Both the position numbers and the translations under genes were made by a program. This document shows, piece by piece, positions 46,698 through 58,060 of a stretch of DNA of 64,000 nt. The DNA comes from Dermanyssus gallinae (Eukaryota; Arthropoda; Arachnida; Mesostigmata; Dermanyssidae): assembly GCA_003439945.1 (NCBI GenBank), contig QVRM01001444.1, positions 148,501-212,500 on the forward strand, written 5' to 3'. The notes below the pieces were generated by a model that had not been told where the DNA came from, searched no databases, and worked only from the letters and a program-made list of their open reading frames with translations. Every line of letters starts with the position of its first letter. Position 1 is the first letter of the stretch.

Positions 46698-48123
46698 CAC
46701 TTTCTTCAATTGATGCAAGGTCCTATTATGTTTGTGGGTTAAATCAATTACGCCGTTTATAGACGTTTTTTTGTAAAGTACAGTATACTTAAGCGTATGA
46801 TCGTATTTCAATAACAGCTACGCACCGACAACCCCGCACGACATCCAACATACGATATTACAGTTTTTAGCTGTATACCGCGCCTGCCGGTAACTTTTCT
46901 ATGCAAGTTACGCACAAACAGTACAAAAAAGATACGTCGGAAGGTTACTAGATACGGATCTCATCAATCGTCCGTCTAGGGTACTGAACTTCGATTCGGG
47001 TGACTTTGAAACAGAGAGTCCCTGCGAAGTTCTGACTACGACAACCCTAAGTTGCGTCGCTCCTTCGACACTCGGCGCGCAAAATCGTGGCTCAGCGGAC
47101 GAAGTTCGAAAGTGTGTGAAGCAATAATTCTGTCTCGTCCGCTACCGTTTTGAGACGATTGATTTGCACACTGGGGTCTAAAAGCAGTCGCCAATAACCT
47201 AAAAAAGACCCATCTCGTATATCTTGAAACCTAAGAAGCAAAGGTGATTCATGTAACAGAATGCCAGGACTACAAATTGAGTCGCCAGACAAAGGGGATG
47301 ATTGCATGCCCCCTTTCGTACACACTTTTTGTCTAGCATTTCAGAGACATGTTTTCGTCAGCGGACACAATCCCTCACGAAGTTCTAGTGCGTTAACCTT
47401 CTCACAGCGAAATGGCCAGCATCCTTCGGGCCAATCAGTCAAGTATCAAGCAGTCGAGTCGCTGCAACCAGTGTCTACATGTGCTTTAAATATCATCATA
47501 CACCAGCGATTGTGATTCAGTAATTAGGTGCCTCGTGCCTGGACATACCGGCTAGTTGGCGAGACCGTATGTTGGCCTAAGTGATTCCTAAAGGCAAGGT
47601 GACGTTTTGGATCATTCAGGCTAGATAGGAATTTCTAAGAAAAGCTGCATTTATAAACTATTGTCAGTTGCTTTCAACTCGGTGTCTGAAAAAAATGTCT
47701 GCTATATATTTCTAAAATACTGCAGGATTTCATGCCCGAAGAGCAACCTCAATTCAGGCGCTGCAGGCCACAGCTTGCGCAATAATTATCGACAATATTA
47801 CGAAAACAGTGACCCGCCGCGGGCGATCAATGTTTGCAGTTCCTGTGGATTTCAAATCTACTTTTGATACAACATCTTGCCATGCCGACCTCTGGAAAGT
47901 GGCAATACGTGGTGTGCCACCACGCTTTCTCAAACGATTGGCGGCTAGTCTCCAAGAGAACTACGTGATACTAGACGACAGTGTTTCCAAACGTCTCAAA
48001 TTTGAACTGACAACGGGCGTGGCGCAGAGAAGTATACTATATTTGCAGTAAGGCGTAGAAGCACTGGACGTTTTTACTCAACACGCATGCAGCATTTGCC
48101 TTTGTTATTTTAATTGACAATAC

Positions 48124-48167
<44 letters not shown>

Positions 48168-49064
48168 TTTGTAACAAAGACAATTTTGCACTTGTGTTCA
48201 GTAAAAACGTTTAGTACCTCTAAGCCTTATTGCAAATATCTCGTACAATTGCGGCTTTTTAAATCAGAAAAATATTGTACAGTTATGCTCTTGCTAGCGC
48301 CTAGCCTTGCTGTAATTAATGCTGTTGTTATTACTAGGTTATTATCGTCTTCATAACTAAATACTAGCTTCTAATTGTGATAAACGAAACCTCAAACTTG
48401 CCTTGCGGAGTAAGTTGGGCCATTGCTGAATAGAGGCGATTGCCGGTGCTGCGGTCGGCCAGCTTTAGCTGTAGACGGCTTTTTAGTTCCTGTGAAGAAA
48501 ATGAGCTATATTTTCAAATCGCGTTGCATTTAATTTGTAATTTTATTTACGGTAAACTTTCTTGATTCTTGGCAAAATTTCTCAAGCAACTGGGAAAAGA
48601 GAGCGGTCTCTTTCTTTGGGGGGGGGGGGGTGAAGAGGTTTAGAGATAAACGATTGACTTCCTTGGCAGAATCAGGATGACAACTATAACAACAAAACAC
48701 CAACATCTAGCAAACGTGCTTAAGCCAAATGCGCATAGACAAAGCAAAGGAAGGCGACAAAAAGGCTATCAAAGAGTCATCGCAAGGTCGGTAGCCCCGC
48801 TAACGCAATCTGACGAAGGGGAACCAAATTGTCACCTCGGTGGGTACCTGTAGGTTATCGGTGTTGGCCCACGCGTGGTTAACTCCGGGCAGAAACTTCC
48901 GGGCTAAAACATCGTCTTGTTCAAACGTGACGACGGCTCGCTGGTTCAGCGCCACAGCCTCCGTTAACGTGATCATATGAGGCCTATATCGAAGCATGTA
49001 CGGTCCTGCATGACGTCCGCAACCATTATGGGCGCAGACAAGCCCAAAGAAAATGTTTCCGCAC

Positions 49065-49096
<32 letters not shown>

Positions 49097-52000
49097 GGTG
49101 TATTATATATATATATATTATATATATATCTATGTATTATATTATATATTATATATATATATAATATATATATATATAGCTATGTATATATAATTATATA
49201 TATTATATATAATGTTCTGTATTGTGCGCTATATATATATATATATACCTGTTCTGCATGTGCGCTATTGAAATATATCACTTTCTTCTGTTGCCTGTCT
49301 CCTTGGACTCCTAACGCAGCGTGTCAGTCGTTGAGGATAATTTCTATGTTATCCATTAACGATACAGTACAATTAAGCGTATGATCGTAGTTTCAACAGG
49401 CTAACAATACACACAAGCTACCTTTCACAGTTACGCGGCTGGCTGTCATGTTGAAACAAGAACGAAACAATATTAACGAAAAAAACGTGCACATCGTAAG
49501 TGTTCTATTTATGAATGTCTGATTAATATGAACCAGATGGCTGCGGCGCGTGACAAGCCTGTGTTGTGCATGTCTAGTGAGTGCGTCTATACATACCGAG
49601 GTGTTTCTCGACAAAGTCCCCCAGCATCGTATAATCGGATGCCGTTTTGAAACCCCACGGAAACTCGTGAAAATCAATGAAGACTACCTGCAAGATAAAT
49701 TAACTTAATTATGCACGTTAATGCTTGCACGCTTTGTATATACGGACGTAATCAATCACGCTTATCATGTATGCATATGTATAGATGCTATATGCTATAT
49801 ATATAGTGTATAGAAACTGTATGCCTAGTCGTTTGTAGCGTTGAGTTTGAAGCCTTAAACGGTTTAGTTTGCTATATATATATATATATATATATATATT
49901 CATCCAGCGTGTTCCAACTTCTTCATCACAAAAGTAGGGTATTTAAACTACGCATCCACAGCGGCAATTGGCTGATGCTCAGTCATATTTATATAGAATT
50001 AATCCAGAATAATAATCAATACTAATGATGGGCATGAATCAATACCATTGATGGTAATGCACTATATATTTCCTTAGACATCCGTGCTCGTTGTGTCTGT
50101 CCGATTACGGCCAAATATAGTAGCCACTGCAGCATTTACCTTTTCTAAATTGGAAACCATAGAAAACAAATAAGGAGTGGCCGGCACAAGTCTTAAACCC
50201 ACGACCTCCCAAACCCCAGGCAACGGCTTTGCCACTGAGTCCTCTTGTGAATTAATAATCACGTTGTGTTTCTTCATGCCTGCATTGGTTTTTCCTGAAA
50301 CTTTATATATGATAGTGTACAGAGTGTTACTTCCCCTTCATATAGTACAGTTACCATTGTGGCGCCACTACCTGAAATTCTGGTTTCTAAGTAAACCATC
50401 TTCGTAGGTACGTGTGTGTTAGCAAGGTCATTTGCCAGTAAAAACGTTTTGCCGAATTATTAAAATTCGTATTAAAAGCACGAAAAATCGTCACGTCGCT
50501 ACTTTTTAACTACTTTTCTTGTCGATACAAAATTGGCCCATGTCGAAGCGCCATAACTAGATACACGCCTTGCTAGAAGTCGCGAGTCATTCTTCTACTC
50601 CAGGTTGCATTGTATCAAGCCTCTGCCTGCCCCTGGGTACATTTGCCGTTAGACAAAATTGTAAACGACATACCGCCACGAAATGATTCGTTTTAGAGGC
50701 TCTATGTGATTTGCATTGGCGTTATCTGGTTCTTTCGCGTGTCTCGCATAGCACTCAACTTTGCACAGGCGATAAAATAAAACACTCCCTGTATTTGACC
50801 TGCCGAGCATTCCTGCAGCACGTCTGTGCTTAATATAGGAGGGAAATATCTTCAAAATGAGTCGTGGTAGAGAAGTGTCTACACGAGGGGCTACCCAATG
50901 GCTTTTATTAGAAATCTTAGTACCAGAAGAATGAATGCGAATGTGTTCGACGCAAATTCACACAAACCTCTCGCTTGTGTTCACTGAGAAACCTTCGAAC
51001 GTCTTTGAGGACCCTTTCGAGCGTATTATCTGTTCGGATGCTGGAGTGGAATACCCAGAAGGTTCGCGTGTCTGGAAAACAGATTGCGTTGCAAATATTC
51101 TTGAGACGAACGCTACAGATATGGCCAGGATTAATTCTAAAGTTAATAAGATGCTCGACTCTGGCAGTGCTAGTGCCTGCATTGAGGCATCCAATGTAAG
51201 TATCACCATGACAGAACTGTATACAGATGTAAATCACAAATGTAGCAAATTGTATTTGTCGTAAGTCGATATAAATATGCCTCTGCAGCAAACCTATTGT
51301 GCCTCTTGTTGACTTACGATTTCCTTTGACGAGGCCTGGACGTATATCCAGGAAGCGACTTCCGTACAGAAGTTGTGAATACACGTTTTCCTCCTGACAG
51401 TCGCGATACCTGAGTTTCCATTGCAAGTGAAAGCAAAAACAATGTCGTATTTTTGATAAACGTGTCGGGATGCATTTATATTGTTGATTTCAGTGATGTT
51501 TTTGCAAATAACTTGAGTATTTCTATCTTTTACGCAGCGTTTTTCTTAAATGGTTACTAGGTGATGTAGCACGCACACTTCCTAACCCTATTCAGAAGTA
51601 CCGTAGTGCGTCTCGGATTTTTCGCTCTCGTTTCTATTTATGTGACTGCGGCATAGCCTTGCTGAACAGTACGTATAATTAACTAATTAAATAGCTCTAT
51701 ATGTGGAACTTGAACCGAGGTAATCATTTTGGAGAAAATATTTAAAAACATTTCTGGACCAACCAAGTAACAAATGATTCGTGGCCCGGCGTATAGACTT
51801 TGTAGGCACCCGCATTGTGTGATCCAGGTATCGCCAACGAGTTAAGCGTCAAGTTTCCTGAAAATTAGATACATTATCTGATATAGTGCTCAACTCCGCA
51901 TGCATAGTCGATAAACGTGCTTTCTTTCTCTCTCTCTCTCTTTGAAGTACTTAAACGCTTGATAAAGATACCAATGTGCGCGTCTCAAACAAAGCTCCTT

Positions 52001-54576
52001 AACCTAAGACCTCCTCTTTAAAAACATTTTATTCCTCTGCCGTACTTATATATGTCTTCTACTCGAAATTGACGTAGAACATTTGTTAAGGACATATTGA
52101 GCACTGTATGAGCATTCGGCACTAACTTAAGCCTCGAACATAGTTTTAGTTAAAAAAAATGTCTAGATTGTAGATGTAATATTATAGAAGAATTTACGTT
52201 ACCTTGTGCTATGGGATCTTAGTCATATATGGCATACGTTGGAACGGAATTATAATTATTAACAATTTGATTAAATGTAATTAATTCTCTTCAACTGAAG
52301 GAACTGCCCCACGTCTTATTAACGACTCTGGTAACATTAAAATACTTTATAGTTAAAATTACCTTCTATGAGTCGATAACGAAAACGCTCACTAATTTGA
52401 AAAGATGCAGAGGAGTTCCATGTACAAATGTATTGTCTTATAAGGTAAGTAAATATACGTAACACCATCTCAAATATCACTAGCAGACACTTAGGACAAG
52501 GAAAATTTCGATTTTTGTTCGGAAGCTTACCAACTGCGGGCTGTTCCGTTACCAGTTGGCCCAGCCAGTTCGGGTAGACTTTGAGGCAGCTCTGTCCGAT
52601 TACTCTGTTGCGCCATTCAAAGCGAACGAAATAGCCGAGACAGCTGTCCGGAGGTCCACGCATACTAAAATTCGTCTTTACAGCATCAGAATCACATTGG
52701 ACTAGGTTGGTTAATTGTCATTGTTTAGTTAATAGTTATTTATTACTTACACTATATAATAGTATATAAATGTCTGTGTCATGTATGTGTTGGTTGTGAA
52801 TATATCGCCGTCAGCTTATACGCTCTTAGAGAATAAAACAAACAAAAAAAAGCCCCTCCTCATGTGTGGTAGGAGGGGCCCGTGCTTAAGCTAATATGAA
52901 AATGCGTTTACGGTGCATTTTCCACCGTTGAAGACATGTTTTTAGTTGCTTAGAGGCTGTTCACAGTAAGACAAGGGATTACATTATATTGATACTTCAA
53001 ACATTTTCGAAGAGAAAATAATCACAAAGTGCAGAGAATAGGGGGTTTTCCAATTAGTTCGAACCTCAATTCGGCCAGTTTTCTTAATGCTAGCCACGAT
53101 TTGTGTGCAGAAGCAGAAGTTGTCTGCACCCTCTTTGGAGGTCCGTAAGCCGGTGCACACCATTTGCGAGATTATTCTTGGGTCTCGGGAGCGTAGTAGC
53201 ACGAATCTAAGCCAAATTTCAAATAGATTTTTGACAACTTGGCTAGGTTTTGCCGAGAAGCAAAAATTAGCGTATTATTTTTCCTGGATTGAACAAACGC
53301 GGTACCCATTTTTCTCTGAGCTTTTCATCTTCAAGTTATCGGGCAGAACAGAGTGCACACTACCCACACTGATCCCCAAGATCCCGCTATCTCACTAACC
53401 TACGTCTCCGTAAGCATCTGCGGCAATGTTTTTCCGCACAACGTGCTTTCCTCGTGAGTAGTCGCTTTTGTGCGTTTTGAACGTGGATCATCATTTGTGC
53501 TCGTGCGACCACCTTTATACTCATTAGTCCAATTAGGAACAGACGCTAAGCTACCGTGAACCTGGTGTAACTCAGGTCTCACTTGGGCCTCATTTCTCTA
53601 AAAGAAAAATGTTCGATGACCGCTCGAAACATGTTTTTTTTTCAATTTTTTAAGATCACGCCAATACATTGTGTTTCGACTGCTGCCAGACGAATAGCTG
53701 CCGTTTCCAACAGCAATGAGAGCGCGCCAAAAATCGACTTTAAATCGGGTCATTCTGAAACTTTTATACTTTCTATATATATTTATATATATATTTCAAA
53801 CTATATATATATATATATATATATATAAACGTGTCAAACCTTTTTGCGTCAACGCATGTCTTACCGGGGGTAGGACGTATCCCGTGAATATGCGTGCAGT
53901 ACGAGAGTCCTCATTATCCGTGATATCTTTTGTAATGTCGAAACGCTTTAGAACGGATCGGAACTCGTCGTCTCGTGCCAGCAATAGACTTCCCTCGCTC
54001 ACCTTAAATGATTCCCAAAGTTTTATTTATTTAAAGTTTACTTAAATATCCCTTTATCCAAAGTCATAAAGAAAAAAAAAATTATTTTTCCCCTCTTATA
54101 TGTGTGTAATCTTTAGCGCCAACTGTGGCGTAGAAATAATGGTAATTCTACTCTTAACAAATGTACTAAAAGCAAACCCCTTTCATCAGTGATCGAGCTC
54201 AAGTTAAGAAAACAGTTTTATTTACATTACACGTATTCACTGAAAAAGCTCAAGCTAAGAAAACAGTCGTGTGTGCTCTACACTTATTCGATTAGATACG
54301 CACAACAAGAGCACAACAGTTAATGGAGAAATTACTGTCTTTGAAAAAGGGATCGCCATGACGCTTATCTGGTTACGACGATAATAATAAGATCGAACGT
54401 AATGTAACACCGGCAGAGGAAATACGCACTTACAAGCGACGAGTTAAGCCCGCTCAGGTGCACTGCAAGTTCTCGGATGTGGTTTTGTCCATGTTGGCGA
54501 GGCAAACCAGGCGAAATCGCGACGAACAGGGTGAAAGGAGTTGAATTGCCGCCGATCGGAGCAAGCAGTACGATAG
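45856..54576 (-). CDS. PI-PLC X-domain-containing protein (PLCXD-like), 11 exons, 5' end missing
   Basis: Spliced coding sequence on the minus strand: 54576-54434, 54002-53865, 52675-52531, 51857-51764, 51409-51318, 51071-50968, 49687-49597, 49005-48848, 48489-48402, 47198-47101, 46011-45856. All ten junctions keep phase, giving 434 codons. Nine introns use GT-AG and one GC-AG; the donor at 47,100 is weak. In order the protein has an N-terminal beta-type domain (exons 1-3), then the X domain: LAIPGSHNAGAY with the first catalytic His, GSRFLDIRPG with the Asp and Arg, FWVFHSSI with the second His, VVFIDFHEFPWGF, VVTFEQDD, AQLTPQ, and the closing NIIAVDYFTSTDV. The family cleaves or binds phosphoinositide-type substrates, and arthropod members are often secreted or membrane-linked. 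The first exon (start and any signal peptide) was not found. An alternative donor at 45,860 could extend the 3' end. Confidence 0.88.
46642..46692. repeat. (TA)n microsatellite
   Basis: About 25 TA copies, in the intron between PLCXD exons 10 and 11. Confidence 0.95.
47101..47198 (-). CDS. PLCXD exon 10
   Basis: YWRLLLDPSVQINRLKTVAD and LLLHTLSNF. Acceptor CTTTTTTAG; the donor TTC|GTCCGC is poor, so the 3' edge is the least certain border. Confidence 0.6.
47809..48051 (+). pseudogene. LINE reverse-transcriptase scrap
   Basis: VDFKSTFDTTSCHADLWKV and ELTTGVAQRSIL match RT blocks (F.D..KAFD and GV.QGS.LSP) of a Jockey/CR1-like element. Truncated on the right next to a (TA)n tract. Lies antisense in the intron between PLCXD exons 9 and 10. 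Confidence 0.7.
48402..48489 (-). CDS. PLCXD exon 9, GC donor
   Basis: ELKSRLQLKLADRSTG and AQLTPQ. Acceptor TTCTTCACAG. The donor CAAG|GCAAGT is the classic GC-AG type and gives the phase needed by exon 10. Confidence 0.8.
48848..49005 (-). CDS. PLCXD exon 8
   Basis: PYMLRYRPHMITLTEAV, QRAVVTFEQDD and HAWANTDNLQ. Donor CAG|GTACCC. Confidence 0.9.
49067..49245. repeat. Interrupted (TA)n tract
   Basis: A long AT-only stretch with broken TA runs, just upstream of PLCXD exon 8 in its intron. Confidence 0.9.
49597..49687 (-). CDS. PLCXD exon 7
   Basis: VVFIDFHEFPWGF and FVEKHLG, the hallmark strand after the second His. Acceptor TTATCTTGCAG, donor CG|GTATGT. Confidence 0.9.
50165..50255 (-). 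repeat. Possible tRNA-derived SINE
   Basis: The minus strand reads CTCAGTGGCAAAGCCGTTGC and then GGTCGTGGGTTTAAGAC, resembling degenerate A and B boxes about 30 bases apart. In the intron between PLCXD exons 6 and 7. Confidence 0.4.
50968..51071 (-). CDS. PLCXD exon 6, second catalytic His
   Basis: FWVFHSSI followed by VLKDVRRFLSEHKRE. Acceptor CTGTTTTCCAG, donor GAG|GTTTGT. Confidence 0.88.
51318..51409 (-). CDS. PLCXD exon 5, Asp/Arg motif
   Basis: YRDCQEENVYSQLLYG and SRFLDIRPG, with the conserved Asp and Arg of the active site. Donor ATC|GTAAGT. Confidence 0.9.
51764..51857 (-). CDS. PLCXD exon 4, first catalytic His
   Basis: LAIPGSHNAGAY, the start of the X domain; the His corresponds to His32 of bacterial PI-PLC. 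Acceptor TAATTTTCAG. Confidence 0.9.
52531..52675 (-). CDS. PLCXD exon 3
   Basis: Contains CLGYFVRFEW and SCLKVYPNWLGQL, the end of the N-terminal domain in arthropod members. Donor TTG|GTAAGC. The acceptor at 52,676 was chosen because it keeps phase 0; the nearby TTTTAG would not. Confidence 0.75.
52990..53755 (-). mobile_element. Mariner relic in PLCXD intron
   Basis: Same lineage as 17,621-18,783. The minus strand shows GGAAACGGCAGC near the start, ASRQNLAKLSK, YYAPETQE, KWCAPAYGPPKRVQTTSAS and then AHKSWLALRKLAELRFEL, with an internal deletion that removes the part before HKS. The inverted repeats are worn away. Sits between PLCXD exons 2 and 3. Confidence 0.75.
53774..53826. repeat. (TA)n microsatellite
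   Basis: TA-rich tract just past the donor of PLCXD exon 2. Confidence 0.9.
53865..54002 (-). CDS. PLCXD exon 2
   Basis: 46 codons, phase 0 on both sides; donor CCG|GTAAGA. Reads SEGSLLLARDDEF and IFTGYVLPP, part of the N-terminal domain. Confidence 0.7.
54434..54576 (-). CDS. PLCXD exon 1 of the recognised set
   Basis: Acceptor TTTTGTTGTAG, donor CTT|GTAAGT. Encodes IVLLAPIGGNSTPFTLFVAI and LAVHLSGLNSSL. It needs one base from an upstream exon, so it is not the first coding exon. Confidence 0.7.
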
Positions 54577-54890
54577 CTACAACAAAATCAGCTACAATTT
54601 ATACACTTAATTATTATTTATTTATTAACACCCGGGCTGGGTAAGTGTGTTTATGTTACATCACCGTTTCTCGACACAACAATCGATCTAGCGTTTTGCC
54701 AGTTCCGCTATGGACCGAACCGCCGGACAAACCGCGGCGTGGTATTTATCACATTTACTCCAGCATTGTTTGCATCGACATTCGTCTTGTGGTTCATGGA
54801 AGCCCTCCACGTTGCATAGAACGTAATGAAATCCGTAAATAAAAAAAATTATACATTTAAAGAATGCCAAAATGTTTTTACTTGCTCTCT

Positions 54891-54893
<3 letters not shown>

Positions 54894-54969
<76 letters not shown>
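54894..54969. repeat. (TA)n microsatellite, longest in the window
   Basis: About 38 uninterrupted TA copies. Confidence 0.95.
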
Positions 54970-54971
<2 letters not shown>

Positions 54972-55018
54972 AGAATAATTTAAAATGCGGCATAAAAAGA
55001 TTATTTACAATGGAACAT

Positions 55019-55175
55019 GGCTTCTAAGAAGTATTGCTGCGGAGTAAGAGTAAGATTACTAAAATCCGTGACACTGGTGTTGTTGCCTGACATTGGAGCA
55101 TAGAATACGTGTAATTGCGAGATAACCAGTCCCCCTATACAGAAACTAAACACATCGTGGTTTAGAAGAGAATTT
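55019..55175 (-). repeat. Inverted coding-like repeat, left arm
   Basis: Open frame reads FCIGGLVISQLHVFYAP and NTSVTDFSNLTLTPQQYFLE. The diverged partner is at 55,265-55,415 in inverted orientation. Family not identified; an exon of a peptidase-like or secreted protein is one guess. Confidence 0.5.
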
Positions 55176-55264
55176 GCAAAATATAAAGTTTGTCTATGAG
55201 CTTTTACGCCCAATACCACGCCTATGTTTCTTTGAAGAAGCAGAAATTTTTCACAAACACGACC

Positions 55265-55415
55265 ATTTGCTTTGTTTCTGTATAGGGGAACTGGTTGTCT
55301 CTCAGTTGCACATTTGTGCTTCTACGGTGGGCACAACACTAGCGTCACGAATTTTAGTAATATCACCTTCACCCCAAAACAAGACTTCATAGAGACCATG
55401 TTTCATTAGATTTTT
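55265..55415 (+). repeat. Inverted coding-like repeat, right arm
   Basis: Reads NTSVTNFSNITFTPKQDFIE in the frame that aligns with the left arm; the upstream part needs a frame change. Many differences keep similar residues. Confidence 0.5.
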
Positions 55416-56099
55416 AACCAGCTCTACAATTCCCTATGTCGCTTTTTAAATTCTCCTTTTTTTATAAGTTCAAGTTCCAGCATGTTTTTCGTTACGGAAC
55501 TTCATATTACATAATTTAGTTATCGCATACAATCACGCAAACGAGGTGCACATGTCCAATAATATCCAATGTTTAATAATACATGTAAATTTGGCATCTC
55601 GTTTTTGCAATACCACAATTTGTAAAACAATGGTGTCATGCAACCAAAAGTAAGAACATTCGGAACGAGCGCATCATTCCTTCCGTGCCATGGTGAGGAT
55701 CGCATAGCCCACGCAACATTTCACATCAGAATCACTTGATTATCTTCTCTAAGTATTTTTTTGTGTTCTGGGAGGTTTCGGGAATGCATGATGCACATGC
55801 GCCACAAGCAGCCTGCGTGATTAGTGTGAGACTCGCAAACCTTCTAAACCCGGATTCCCCCCCCCACCCCCAGGCTCGGTATTACTTTGGCATTTCTTCG
55901 AAGCCGTAGGAGAGGCGTCTCTGCCGTTCTCCTTCAATCAGCTCTATCTCTGACTAACATCCCGCATGTCTACCTGCGGTTGGATAGGGAGATGCCATTT
56001 GGTAATCCGTCCTGTGAGGGTGCGTCGAGACCATAAGGGCCTGGCTACTTCCCAGACCTAAAAACATTCCCCCAGTGATTCATAAATCTTTGAAAAAGC

Positions 56100-56650
56100 G
56101 TTGGGGAACAATTTTTTAGCCTTTCTCGTGCATGTAAATGCTCGAAGAACGTTTCACTGTGTTCATTTTGAGCATAATAGCGCTTGCGACAGAGTAGATC
56201 ACTCTCTATTGCTGCCTAAATTGGACGTTTATATATCCACATCCGTACAGTACAATAGGTGGGGGTATTTTGAGCGACTGTTACATTCAAGTGAGGGTTG
56301 GTGATAAACTTAGCCGGCCATATCCCGTATTATCAAATGTACCTCAAGGGGAACGTTTATCTCCCTTCCGTAGACGATGTATGTGTTGTGCAGAAAAAGT
56401 ACTTTCCACCTAACGCCAAATGTCTTGAATTGGCAGATGAATTAAAACTCTATAATCATGTTTGCTCAAATGACTCGAATGCTTTCCTGCAGTCGGCAGG
56501 AAAGCATTCGAGTCATTTGAGCTGGTGTTCTTAACGTAATATGACTCTCTCGCCCTCCAAATGTGTAGTACATAAAGGGCGTCTTGTCTTCGACTACCTG
56601 GCTAACATAATGAGTATGAATGCAATATGATTTGCAATCGATCCATCACT
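56100..56650 (+). pseudogene. LINE reverse-transcriptase fragment
   Basis: ACDRVDHSLLLPKL corresponds to the KAFD.VDH..LL..L block. VDDVCVVQKK and ADELKLYNHVCSND (from YADDLKLY) follow. Frames shift between blocks, and a 27-base hairpin interrupts the last one. Jockey/CR1-like; dead. Confidence 0.7.
56464..56522. repeat. Perfect 27-bp hairpin
   Basis: GCTCAAATGACTCGAATGCT followed by TTCCTGC, a five-base loop AGTCG, then the exact reverse complement. Confidence 0.97.
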
Positions 56651-56999
56651 CCAAAGCCGTGGCTCGTTATGAGTCCGTAAACGGATTGTTTTTTTGGCGG
56701 GTGGCCAAATGGGAGCATGCTAATCCAAATGGTACCCGGCTACGTTTTTCTTGCGCGGAGTACGTCTACTCAAAATAAGACCTATATACTCATGATACAT
56801 TTAGCGTGAGATAAATAAGAGTGATTTCATGTTTTGTTTAGATAATATTGTATAACGACACATTACTTCACGCATTTCGTAGAGCAGACTCAGCAAGCCA
56901 TTTCTTAAGTTTGTGCACAAAGAGACTTTTGGAGGTAAATCATCTAGGCTAGGCAACACGAACGTAAAGTGTAAGAAAAATTTCGTCATTTGTGAACTA

Positions 57000-58060
57000 G
57001 TAAATTTATTTTAACCAAAAGACGCAACAAAAAGCCAGCATTTTTTGGGGGTCTCCGACCGCCGTCATGTGCCGTAGCGCCAAACGAACAGCGTAACATT
57101 TGGACGCAATATACTTGACATGAGGCAGCTATTTCCTTTTCGTGTAGTACAAGGCCAAGATATCTAGTGCTTAGACAGAAAACCGTTCGTAAAGCAGAAG
57201 CAGTTCTCGCACGTAAGTTGCCCGCCGTTAGTGATGACCTGGTTGGTCCTGTCAGCATTAACCACTAAATCAAACTTGTCAATAATGTTGGTGGCCATCT
57301 CCGCTTGCGAGAGTTTATGCTAGGTCAGTGGCGCAGCGCTCCGGGGATCCTCTCCAAAGATAATCGTAGTGTCACCGGCAAAAACAGTGGCTTTACCGAA
57401 GTTGTCAGCACGCATTTTTAGCAGAACAAAAGCATTCAAAATAATGTCGACCTGTAGCCATACAGACCTAATGCGACCAATAGCAACTGTTTGTGCTATT
57501 GTATATGATGTAGGCTATAATTTAGGCCTAGTCAAATTTCACGATAGTGGGCCAGCGCCAACGTGAATCGATTTTTACATAAAACAATGTGTTAGGCGAT
57601 AGAAATCTTATCGAATCAACGTCTCGATCCAGTTGAACTAGGACAATTTTTGTATGTAATTAGAGATTCGGTCAACAATGTATATAGGGCCGAAGTTAGA
57701 TGCGAGGTTGGCTTTACTTTCATGTACTAATGTCAATAATGGCATTATCTAGGTGGATTGACGCCAGTGTAGTATTTCCAACCGTCGCAAAATGCCGATT
57801 CTGCTCATCAGGAGTCTTGCCAGATTTACTTAGCGTACTATTTGAACCTACTGTGAGTTGAGGTGGCAGCTCGATACTCACGTTGTCAGCCACAAGTTCT
57901 ATTAATAAACATCCACAGTTGCAAAGTATCGCTGCGGTGCGTATCAAAGCGACTTCAATGAGTTCAAAGCCATTGATGAAGTGTGAAGCGCAATCGAATT
58001 TATTTAGCCACGTTTCGTACACTACGTCAAGACCAGCGCCCTCCTCGAACTAGAAATTTG
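57000..58060 (-). pseudogene. LINE fragment: endonuclease-like and RT parts
   Basis: On the minus strand, IELPPQLTVGS near 57,860 resembles an endonuclease segment. ATVFAGDTTIIFGE at 57,346-57,392 is the YADD block with one Asp replaced by Gly, and FCLSTRYLGLVL at about 57,160 is the YLG block. Decayed. Confidence 0.6.

Noticed and set aside
46533..46811. Frames with long Ile-Tyr runs here and at 49,000 and 54,700
   Set aside because: Translations of (TA)n tracts.
50935..51264. 109-codon plus-strand frame
   Set aside because: Antisense to PLCXD exon 6 and its flanking intron; the minus strand has the motifs and splice sites.
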